Positions 42,841 to 51,648 of a stretch of 64,000 nucleotides of DNA are shown here, piece by piece. Positions within the stretch are counted from its first letter, which is position 1; each line of letters begins with the position of its first letter. This DNA is from Adenophora triphylla var. japonica (taxonomy: Eukaryota; Streptophyta; Magnoliopsida; Asterales; Campanulaceae). The translations under genes were made by a program, and so were the position numbers. The notes beneath the pieces were generated by a model that worked only from the letters and a program-made list of their open reading frames with translations, searched no databases and was not told the origin of the DNA. The stretch spans positions 1 through 64,000 of the forward strand of contig JAFEMH010000983.1 in the NCBI GenBank assembly GCA_022495995.1. Reading direction: 5' to 3'.

Positions 42841-44865
42841 TAGGGCTGTAAACGAGTCGAGTTCGAACGAGTTTTCTGTGTTCGAGCTCGAGCTCGTTTA
42901 TTTCTTCTCGAGTTCGAGTTTTTCTCGAGTTCGAGTTCGAGTTCAATCGGTGGTTCGAACTCGAGCTCGATCGAGTTCGAGTTGTTCGCGAGCTACTCGC
43001 GAGCTTCTCGAGTCGATCTCGATTTCGAGCTTAAACGATCCGAGTTCGAGTTTGATCTTTTTTGGAAACAAATTTTCGAGCTTAACGAGTTTATTTCGAG
43101 TTCGAGCTTAACGAGTTTATTTCGAGTTCGAGCTTAACGAGCTTATTTCGAGTTCGAGCTTAACAGTTAATTTTTTAACAGATTTCGTTAACTTTGTATG
43201 TAGTATATTATTATTTTTTTCAATTTTTTTTTCAATTTTTTTTTTGGATAAATAAGACTATTTTAGACCTAAGTTTACTACATACATTTTTTGCAAAAAG
43301 TTATATAAAAAAAGTTATGAATTTTGAAAGAAATAAAACTTAACAGTTTTTTGAAAAAAGTTAACTTTAATTTTTTTCAATTTTTTTTGGATAAATAAGA
43401 CTATTTTAGACTTTTGTTTACTACATACAATTTTTGCAAAAAGTTGTATAAAAAAAGTTATGAATTTTGAAAGAAATAAAACTTAACTTTTTTAAAAGAA
43501 ATGAAAGTATATAAAAGAAAAAAGGGACGGTACCCTTAAAATTACAAAGAGGGGAACAACCAACCTTACTCTTTTATAAATAAGGGGGGACATTTAGTAG
43601 ACTAGTAATAGTAGTGATAGTAGTAGTAGTGGTGGTAGTGATAGTAGACTAGTAGTGGTAGTGGTAGTAGTGGTGATAGTGGTAGTAGTGGTAGTGGTAG
43701 TAGTGGTGGTAGTGATAGTGGTAGTGGTGGTGGTAGTGGTAGTGGTGGTGGTGGTGGTGGGGGTGGGGATGGTGGTAGTAGTAGTAGTGGTAGTGGTAGT
43801 AGTAGTGGTGGTGGTAGTGGTGGTAGTAGTAGTAGTAGTGGTAGTAGTAGTAGTGGTAGTAGTGGTGGTAGTAGTAGTAGTGGTAGTAGTAGTAGTGGTG
43901 GTGATAGTGGTGGTAGTAGTAATAATAGTGGTAGTAGTGGTGGTAGTAGCGATAGTAGTGGTAGTAGTGGTGGTGGTAGTAATGGTGGTAATATGGTTGT
44001 ACTTGTCGTGGTAGTGGTAGTAGTGGTGGTGGTAGTGGTGGTAGTGGTAGTGGTAGTAGTGGTGGTAGTAGTGGTGGTGGTAGTGATGGTAGTGGTGGTA
44101 GTGGTAGTAGTGGTAGTGGTGGTGGTGGTAGTAGTGGTGGTAGGGGTAGTGGTGGTAGTGGTGGTGGTGGCGGTGGTGGTGGTGATAGTGGTGGTAGTAG
44201 ACTAGTAGTGGTGGTAGTAGTAATAGTAGGGGTAGTAGTGGTAGTAGTAGTGTGATGGTAGTGGTGGTAGTGGTAGTAGTAGTAGTGGTGGTGGTAGTGG
44301 TGGTAGTAGTGGTATTGATAGTAGTGGTGGTAGTAGTAGTAGTGGTGGTGGTAGTAGTGGTGGTAGTAGTGGTGGTAGTAGTAGTGGTGGTAGTGGTGGT
44401 GGTAGTGGTGGTATACGGAGTATACTTTAATTTGTTTAGGTTTTTTTCTAACTTTTTTTATATAACTTTTTGAAAAAACTTTCCCAACTAAAAAAAGTCC
44501 AGAACAGTTTTCTTTATCCAAAAAAAATATATACACTATCTATATCTATATGTATATAAAAACAATGTATAAAATAAAAAATCAAGTTACTGACGAGCTT
44601 CACGAGTCGAGTTCGAGTTCGAGCTGATAATAAACAATGAAAAATTCGAGCTTTTATCGAGTTTACCGAGTCGAGCTCGAGTCGAGTCGAGTTCGAAACG
44701 AGCTTTGTCGAGCTAACGAGTCGAGCCTGTTCGACTCGAAAATTTCACGAGCTAAAATTCTTGTTCGAGCTCGAGCTCGAGCTTCATCTCGAGCTCATTC
44801 GAGTCGAGTTTTTTCGAGTCGAGCTCGAGTCGAGTTCGAGCAACTCGGTTCGCGTAACAGCCCTA
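42841..44865. mobile_element. Non-autonomous hAT element with trinucleotide core
   Basis: 2025 bp flanked by the perfect 8-bp duplication ACTAAGAT (42833-42840, 44866-44873). Terminal repeats TAGGGCTGT on both sides, then subterminal TCGAG/CTCGA-rich repeats (42850-43160 and 44590-44850). AT-rich blocks follow inside: 43240-43500 has two copies around GGATAAATAAGACTATTTTAGAC. The centre is a trinucleotide array. Paralogous empty sites in two other LTRs confirm the boundaries. No transposase. Confidence 0.95.
43600..44412. repeat. Imperfect AGT/GGT trinucleotide microsatellite
   Basis: About 810 bp of (AGT)n and (GGT)n in irregular alternation, with rare ACT or GAT. Open frames in it encode only poly-Val (plus) or His/Tyr/Pro-rich repeats (minus) and are by-products. 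Confidence 0.95.
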
Positions 44866-45964
44866 ACTAAGATGGTTAGTCTTGGATTTTCTAAGAGTTA
44901 GATTTTATAGTGAGTATGAGAGAGATTACAAGGTACAGTGTACAATACTCAGATTTGAAATCTATTCTATGAAGAACAAATCCTAGACTATAACTGGTGT
45001 ATCTCAAATGAATAATCTATGTGATTAAACAAGTGAGGGGTGTGTGTGTAGGCAAGATCAAGGCTCTTTAGATCTATGAGATGTAGAACACAATGATTCT
45101 TGATGGTGTTAAGACTTGATTTCTGGGCTGGAAAATATTTCTTGAAGTAGAAGATGAAGATTCAAAGGACTAAGAATTTTCTGGGCAGAGCTTCAGCTTC
45201 TTATGAACTCACAGCAATTTCAATTTCTCAAGCAATCTTCAAATGGTGAAAATTAGGGGTATTAATACCCAAACACCAAGGATATAGTTGTTGGACACAG
45301 CTGTAGCAAGTACTGTACTGGTGCTTTCTGATTGGTCCACAATATCCACTTTTGTCCTTTGGTACAGCAGTTGCAGGTAAAGCTGATCAGGCCTCAGCTA
45401 CAATTGAGGTAGTTAGGACACTTGTCACCTTTTCAAGATCCTTGCAGATCTTCTCTGACATTGAATCACGTGACAAGATTTGGTGGTTGACTTTTATTCA
45501 TTGCTGACGTGGATTCCAACTATCATAAAGTGGTTCACTTCAAGTCTTCAATCATTCGATGCGGTCTGGTGTGAAGCGGTTGAGCATGTGCGGTTTCACC
45601 AGTGGAGGTTTCATCAGTGTGGTTGGAACTTCGTAACAAATGCGGTTTACATCAAGGCGGTTGCACTGAGATTGTCAAAGAGCGGTTTTAGATAAAGGAA
45701 TTCACAAAGCAGTTGCTAGGAGCGGTTTGCTTCGTGCGGTTTGATGAAGTGGTTTGAACCTCTTGAACTGCAGCCTCATATCCAATGAGTCTTGTGCCAG
45801 TCTTCAAGCCTAATTTATCCTATTTTATAAAATGGACTTAGCTAAAAAAATTGAAGTCTAAGCTTCATTACATATGGGTCTAAAGTCCTTAAAATAGAGA
45901 GGAGGTTATGGTATCAATCAAATCTTAAGCTAATCTAGGAGGGTTAAAATATGCATACCCAACA

Positions 45965-46087
45965 GTCGCGACTTTATACGCCGCCCAATATACGGCAGTT
46001 TATCCGCCATAAATACTATTTACGGCGGCCCCGGTCACTATATATGGCGGATTTTAACCGCCGTAAATAGTGTATTATCTTGTAGTG
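45965..46087 (+). mobile_element. CACTA-type transposon, right end
   Basis: Continuation of 26952-27368: TTATACGCCGCC, TTTACGGCGG and CCGCCGTAAA repeats and the tip TATCTTGTAGTG (46076-46087), the inverse of CACTACAAGATA. Confidence 0.75.
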
Positions 46088-46180
46088 AACCATTTAGAGT
46101 AGGCGGTTTGTTATGGCTATGGTTATGGTAACATTCCATTGTCGCTACTTTCAAGGATCGAGCTCAGTTGAGTCGAGAGA

Positions 46181-46195
46181 GGGCTCTGATATCAA
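46181..46195 (-). promoter_or_regulatory. Primer-binding site of the copia LTR at 46197 (probably copia-3)
   Basis: Minus strand TTGATATCAGAGCCC next to the LTR tip; a variant of the tRNA-iMet site. Confidence 0.65.
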
Positions 46196-46196
46196 T

Positions 46197-46895
46197 TGAA
46201 AGAATTGTAGCTAGGACTGTCACCAATTGTGCGATGACTTGTGTGTACAGTTGTTCACACAAGTGTCAGCACAACAGAATAAACAACATTTTTCTAGAAA
46301 AGTAACTATAAGTAAACAGAATATAGATGCAGTGAAATAATTAAAACTTCAGCAAGAAACTTCTTGCTAGTAACTTTTTCATAAAAACTACAACCTTGTT
46401 TAGAGAACAAGTTGCATAGTAAACAAATACAATGAAAAGAAAATAATCTACGAAAGACCAAAACTGAGTTCTAATCTAAAAACTACAAAAACACAAAATC
46501 AATCTCGAAGGATCAATCTCTGATCTTCAAGATACACGAACAAAGGCACTCAAGGATTTCTCTCAATTGCTCGATATAACTCTCGTGAAAAACCGTGACA
46601 AACAATGGAGGCGGAAGTCTCTTTTTATAGCCAATCAAGAATCCTTCGTCGACAAGGATTCAATCACTTCTCTGTAATCCGAATCCTCCTTTCCTTATCA
46701 CCAAGAGTCCTTCCTTCCTTGAGTTTCCTACCTAAAATACAAAATATATCTAAACATAAAAGTTAGCCTTTAGTCAACCTAAATCTATATTTACATTTTA
46801 TTTCCTAATCTATTTATGTAATAAATATATACTAATTTAATTATCAGAAGCACGAAGATTCAAGAAAGATCTAAGAGTATTTTCATACTCTTTCA
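46197..46895 (-). repeat. Copia-type 5' LTR, probably of copia-3
   Basis: 699 bp, minus strand TGAAAGAGTATG ... CAATTCTTTCA with TGAAAGA/TCTTTCA tips. TATA box GGCTATAAAAAGAGAC at about 46620-46634. Its orientation and place fit the 5' LTR of copia-3, whose gag starts at 26226, with the CACTA/copia-2 block in between. The link is not proven, because the ENR fragment also lies between. Confidence 0.6.
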
Positions 46896-47070
46896 CTTTT
46901 GAATAACCATTGTCACCTTATCTCTTTGAGGGGGAGAATTGTGACATGGTGAACTTATCTTTAATGTCTCCTCCATGATTACCCAATTCGATTCCGCAAC
47001 GAATTCCTAAAACCTAGGGGTTCAATTGTTGCTTTATCCCTTTGATTAAACCACCGTCACTATCCATTGA
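46896..47070 (+). other. Retrotransposon-like remnant with purine tract
   Basis: Contains TTTGAGGGGGAGAATTGTGACATGG-type sequence near 46921-46947, which looks like a polypurine tract followed by an LTR start on the plus strand. No protein is recognisable. Confidence 0.35.
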
Positions 47071-47350
47071 AGAAATGATTATTGAGTGTCGTCCAATATA
47101 AAAACAGTAATTGAGTGTCGTCCACTATAAAAACGATGATTGAGTGTCGTCCACTATAAAAACGATGATTGAGTGTCGTTCACTATAAAAACGATGATTG
47201 AGTGTCGTCCACTATAAAGACGATGATTGAGTGTCGTTAACTATAAAAACGATGATTGAGTATCATCCACTATAAAAACGATGACTAAGTGTCGTCCTGA
47301 GCGTTGTTCAATATAAAAACGATGATTAAGTGTCGTTCACTCTAATAACG
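47071..47350 (+). repeat. 31-bp minisatellite
   Basis: About nine tandem copies of GATGATTGAGTGTCGTCCAC followed by TATAAAAAC, with single-base variants (for example GTCGTTCAC, ATCATCCAC) and one disrupted unit near 47300. Confidence 0.9.
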
Positions 47351-47589
47351 GAGATTGAAGAAAAATAAGACATGTGCGAGCACAAGTTGTGCACGAAATT
47401 GAAGAAAGAAAACCTGATGTGGATGACTTTTCAGATATTGGAACAATATATATTACAAGATCAAATTTTTGTTGTTGTTGAAAAAAAAGAAAGACGAACC
47501 CGATGTTGCTTGAACTGCAACACGAAAAAGGAAGAAGTTGGCGCAGATGCTTCATGCGAAGTGAAAGAAAGAAAAAAAATCATTTTTTA

Positions 47590-48050
47590 ACGTTTTAATT
47601 TTTATTTGGAAAGTTGGGTATCTAATATATAGATCCTCCAACTTGAGGGGGGAAGTTAAGATATTGTGAAGATATCACAATATCTTCACATTATATTTGA
47701 GAAATATTCTAGAGAAAAGAAAATATTTAGTTATCTAAGTTGGTATTGATCCAACTTAGGAAAGTTACATTAGTTAGAAATATTTTCAATTAGAAGTATT
47801 TCCTATTAAAATAAGAAGAGATTTGTTATAATTCTATTAAAATTAGGACTCATATGTTTTGAGTATAAATATGAGTATCTAGCTTATGTAAACTTTGACA
47901 CAAACATAATACATAATATATGTAGTCTCTCCTTATTTTATCATATGGTCACAACTAGCAGCTACTTTACGCTATCAGTCATGTATAAAGATAATAACCT
48001 CAGTGTATATATTCTTCTTCATTAATCTATTTTATTAATTTTTTTATGTT
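47590..48050 (+). mobile_element. 3' end and LTR remnant of another copia element
   Basis: The plus strand at 47611-47655 reads like the pol terminus (KLGI..., then CTCCAACTTGAGGGGGGAAG), the usual copia ending with its purine tract. LTR-like AT-rich sequence follows (TTAAGATATTGTGAAGATAT...; TATA-like GAGTATAAATATG near 47860). The right boundary is uncertain and no partner LTR is in the window. Confidence 0.45.
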
Positions 48051-48059
48051 CACTGAAAC

Positions 48060-48279
48060 ATTGAATAATTCGTGGTTTGACTGTGAGTTGGACCGCAGTT
48101 TGAACCACATAATCAGACCGTGGTTTGGACCGAACCGAACCAAACAATGTTGGTTTGGTTCAGCACGGTTTGAAATTTTTGGCGGTTCACCTCGATTTGA
48201 GATTTCTCCAAACCGATGACTAGAGGTTTGACTTCTAAATTAGTCCGAACCGAGCTAAACCGAACCACTTACACCCTTA
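48060..48279. mobile_element. One end of a hAT-like element with GGTTTG/CCGAACC repeats
   Basis: Clustered subterminal-type repeats (GGTTTGG, CCGAACCGAACC) ending in CCACTTACACCCTTAG, the inverse of a CTAAGGGTGTAAGTGG tip. No opposite terminus is visible, so it is truncated. The repeat type is like the complete element at 58115. Confidence 0.6.
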
Positions 48280-48512
48280 GTTTGAAGTTGTGAATTCTTA
48301 TCAAATAAGAGTCTGGTTTAACATAGATTTCTAACGACTCCGTCAAATGTCTTTTTCATATTGTTTTTTTCTAGATTTCGTAATTTAAACATTAATCACT
48401 GATGATATCAATAATTAATGTTTAAATTATGAAAAATTTCTTGCTTTTTAATAATAGGTCTTTCATTGTAATTATGATTTTGTTTCTCTCCTTCGTATGA
48501 GAGCCTGCGATT
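48280..48512. other. AT-rich spacer, nothing recognised
   Basis: No gene or repeat identified; the inverted ATTAATGTTTAAATTATG-like phrase near 48385 and 48415 forms a small imperfect hairpin. Confidence 0.3.
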
Positions 48513-49034
48513 TAGAGCCGTCAATATGGGATCGTTCTGTCGCCACGTCACGTTCCGTTTCGCCATACAGATGAGATGAGATAGTATAGAGGGCCTATTT
48601 GGGACATCCCGTTTGGAACGCGGGACAAGTCGGGACGGAACGTCCCGCATTTTTATAATTTTAATTTTATTTTTTTAACCTCAAGGATATTTTCGCTCTT
48701 AAATTCTTAGTTTTTATTTCCATATCCATTTATTTATTGGGTTGATTAAGTTATTTTATGAATTTAACTAGTTTTATCTTGTTAGATTGCAAAAAACTAA
48801 TCTTCTATTTTCAATTTAATGTTTAGGCATTATCTCATTTAGATTTTAGTTTTATAATATTAGAGTCTTTTTATCCCGCATTGTCCCATATTGTTCCGTG
48901 TCCCGAGGTGGGATGAGACGGGACAAGGATTTTCTGTCGCGCAAAGAATTCAGGATGTCCCGTCCCGTCCCGTAAAATTGCGGGATTTCATAATTCGTCC
49001 CGTTACATCTCGTATTACAGAATTAACGGTTCTA
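48513..49034. mobile_element. Non-autonomous hAT element, 522 bp
   Basis: Flanked by CTGCGATT (48505-48512) and CTGTGATT (49035-49042), a 7/8 match. Imperfect terminal repeats TAGAGCCGTCAAT and TAGAACCGTTAAT (right end inverted). Subterminal repeats of GGGACG/CGTCCC type occur near both ends (48590-48645, 48890-49010). No coding capacity. Confidence 0.8.
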
Positions 49035-49042
49035 CTGTGATT

Positions 49043-49397
49043 CCCCCCTTTGTGAGGGCCTTTAGTTGTGTATTTTGTTACTATAAAATGTTTCAATCAA
49101 CTATCCGGCAAAGATGATGAATTGGTTGCTGAATCGATTGCCTCTACTCTCGACAACAACGCATGAAATTTATGTTTGCGTATCATTATCGGTGAATTAG
49201 GCCGAAAACTCCGCACCATATCAGTCCTTTGTTGATTGTCGTTAGATGGTTTCAGACAAGTGGAAGACGATTATAAGATATGGTTGATAATGTCTTTGCC
49301 TTGATAATTTGAAATGTCAATGCTTTGGCAGATGTAATATCTTGGTCGACTTCTAAAAATGTTAGCCCCACTATTTTTATCGAGCTTTCATCGTTTT
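49043..49397. other. Unique-looking AT-rich spacer
   Basis: No gene, repeat or terminus recognised; if the hAT at 49406 was inserted at the AHAS promoter, this is the displaced upstream flank of that gene. Confidence 0.35.
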
Positions 49398-49649
49398 AGT
49401 ATAACTGGTGATGGCCAAAATGGGCTCAAATCCGTGGGAGGTCCACACAAACCGTGGCCCGATCCCGTTTGGCCCGCGCCCATCCAGCCCGCGGCCCGTA
49501 GCCTATCCAGCCCGCATTGCATACGAGACGGACTTGGAACAAGGAGATCTGCACGGATCGGGCTTTGGCCCGCGGATCAAAAGATCCGTTTGGTCCGTGG
49601 CCCGTTGGCCCGTTTTACAAACATGTCCGCACGGACCTGTTTGTAAAAA

Positions 49650-51010
49650 TTAATAAAGGATAGTCCGTCCCTCTTTTATTTTATATACTTTAAATTGTTT
49701 AGTTTTTTTTTCTATCTTTTTTTATATACCTTTTTGTAAAAAAAAATCACTAATAAACAAAGTCTGAAATATTATTTCCTAGTCAATAAAAAATTAATAA
49801 GAAAATAAAAATAAATAAAGGATAGTCTGTCCCTCTTTTCTTTTATATACTTTCATTTGTTTAGCTTTTTTCTATCTTTTTTTTATTAACCTTTTTGTAA
49901 AAAAAAATCACTAATAAAAAAAAGTCTAAATTATTATTTCCTAGTCAATAAAAAATTAAAATAAAAAAAAATATATAAATATTGGGTAGTCCGTCCCTCT
50001 TTTCTTCTATATACTTTCATTTCATTTGTTTAGCTTTTTTTCTATCTTTTTTTATATATCATTTTTGTAAAACAAAAATCACTAATAAAAAAGTCTAAAA
50101 TATTATTTCCTAGTCAATAAAAAAATAAAATAACAAAATATAGGGTAGTCCGTCCCTCTTTTCTTCTATATACTTTCATTTGTTTAATTTTTTTCTATCT
50201 TTTTTTATATACCTTTTTGTAAAAAAATACTAATAAACAAAGTCTAAAATATTATATCCTAGTCAATAAAAAATTAATGAAAAAATAAAAATTAATAAAG
50301 GATAGTCTGTCCCTCTTTTCTTTTATATACTTTAAATTGTTTAGTCTTTTTCTATCTTTTTTATATACATTTTTGTAAAAAAAATTACTAATAAACAAAG
50401 TCTAAAATATTATTTCCTAGTCAATAAAAAATTAATAAAAAAATAAAAATAAATAAAGGATAGTCTGTCCCTCTTTTCTTTTATATACTTTAAATTGTTT
50501 AGTCTTTTTCTATCTTTTTTTATATACATTTTTGTAAAAAAAATTACTAATAAACAAAGTCTAAAATATTATTTCCTAGTCAATAAAAAATTAATAAAAA
50601 AATAAAAATAAATAAAGGATAGTCTGTCCCTCTTTTCTTTTATATACTTTAAATTGTTTAGTTTTTTTCTATCTATTTTTATATGCCTTTTTGTAAAAAA
50701 AAAATCACTAATAAAAAAAGTCTAAAATATTATTTTCTAGTCAATAAAAAATTAAAAGAAAATAAAAAGTAAATATAGGGTAGTCCGTTCCTCTTTTTTC
50801 TTCTATATACTTTAATTTGTTTAGTTTTTTTCTATCTTTTTTATATACCTTTTTGTAAAAAAAATCACTAATAAAAAGTCTAAAATATTATTTTCTAGTC
50901 AATAAAAAATTAAAATAAAAATAAATAAATATAGGATAGTCCGTCCCTCTTTTATTTTATATATTTTCATTTGTTTAGTTTTTTTCTATCTTTTTTATAT
51001 ATAAAAAACT
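49650..51010 (+). repeat. Nine-copy tandem array, ~160-bp unit
   Basis: TAGTCYGTCCCTC starts at 49661, 49823, 49987, 50146, 50303, 50461, 50620, 50781 (TAGTCCGTTCCTC) and 50937, giving periods of 162, 164, 159, 157, 158, 159, 161 and 156 bp. Each unit also has TTTTATATACTTT, CTATCTTTTT and AAAATATTATTTCCTAGTCA. The last copy is partial. Confidence 0.95.
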
Positions 51011-51060
51011 AATTTTCTTATATCTAAGTGATTTTATATTAAAAAATAGCTTATTAAATA

Positions 51061-51348
51061 CTCCCTCCGTCTCAGCCCAAAAGGCACAAAATCAACCTGG
51101 CACGAAAATTAAGGAAAGTGATGTAGGAAAGAGAAAAAGTTTAAATGTTGTGAGTATGAAAAATTAAATAGGAGAGAGAATGAGTGAGAGGAATAGTTAG
51201 AAGAGAGAATGTTGTGAGTGTAAAAGTAAAGTAGGAGAGAGAATGAGTGATTGAAATAGTAATAAAAAATTTCCTTTTTGGGACTGTGCCTTTTTAAATG
51301 GGATACCCAAAAAGGAAATTTGTGCCTTTTCGACCGGGACGGAGGGAG
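51061..51348. mobile_element. Stowaway/mariner-type MITE, 288 bp
   Basis: Flanked by TA on both sides. Tips CTCCCTCCGTCTCAGCCCAA and (inverted) CTCCCTCCGTCCCGGTCGAA continue as long inverted repeats around AAAAGGCACAAA. Nested in hAT-B. Confidence 0.9.
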
Positions 51349-51573
51349 TATTAAATTTCTTTTTATTTTTTTTATTTATTTTTTAAATAAATAAATAGAA
51401 AAACTGTTTGACCGATTGATCTTCAGATTCGGATCAAGTGGGTGGGCTTGGACATTCAAATTGGATTGGGCCGGGTTTATATCCGTTTCATCAAACGGAT
51501 GACGGGCTTCAACACGTCCCACTCGTGAATTGATCCGTACAGGCCGGACCGGGCCGGGCCAACCCCATCTCCA

Positions 51574-51648
51574 AATATAACCGATAACATTTCCCATTTC
51601 TTCTCAAAAACATTAGCCGGCTTCTCTCACACCCTCTTCCTCTCTCCC
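51574..51648 (+). promoter_or_regulatory. Core promoter/5' UTR of the AHAS small-subunit gene
   Basis: 75 bp remain between the hAT-B end and the ATG. CAAATATAACC at 51572-51582 (the right target copy) is the only TATA-like sequence and would give a short leader. A pyrimidine-rich stretch (CTTCTCTCACACCCTCTTCC) leads to the ATG. All upstream elements are separated by 2.2 kb of transposon. Confidence 0.5.

Larger units (their letters stand above)
27369..45964 (-). mobile_element. Ty1/copia SIRE-like element with extra ORF (copia-2), nearly full length
   Basis: Minus strand: 5' LTR 42427-45964 (split by a hAT), primer site 42413-42424, gag, protease, integrase, RT-RNase H (to 36744), an internal promoter, a long extra ORF (36171 to 29361, split by another LTR element), purine tract, and 3' LTR 27369-28818. 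The RT-RNaseH text ([29 protein letters not shown]) and the additional ORF after pol point to the SIRE/Maximus lineage. The outer 50-odd bases of the 3' LTR are missing, so no target duplication can be read. Inserted in the CACTA element. Confidence 0.88.
42427..45964 (-). repeat. 5' LTR of copia-2, split by a hAT element
   Basis: TGTTGGGTATGCAT (minus start at 45964) to GGGATCAACA (42427). Without the 2025-bp hAT and its 8-bp duplication it is about 1505 bp. The TATA region at 45257-45272 is changed (GGGTATTAATACCC), so this promoter may be weakened. GCGGTT copies lie between 45560 and 45745. Confidence 0.88.
49406..51573. mobile_element. Non-autonomous hAT element at the AHAS promoter (hAT-B)
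   Basis: 2168 bp flanked by AGTATAAC (49398-49405) and AATATAAC (51574-51581), a 7/8 match. Tips TGGTGATGG and (inverted) TGGAGATGG. The left tip continues CCAAAATGGGC exactly as in hAT-1, so this is a non-autonomous relative. GC-rich subterminal regions with GGCCCG/CGGGCC repeats occur on both sides (49430-49630, 51430-51560). Inside are a nine-copy tandem array and a MITE. It ends 75 bp before the AHAS start codon. Confidence 0.82.

Noticed and set aside
43649..44536. Long open frames in the trinucleotide region (His/Tyr/Pro-rich on minus, poly-Val on plus)
   Set aside because: They follow from AGT/GGT repetition lacking stop codons; no domain, no start context, and the region is the core of a non-autonomous hAT.
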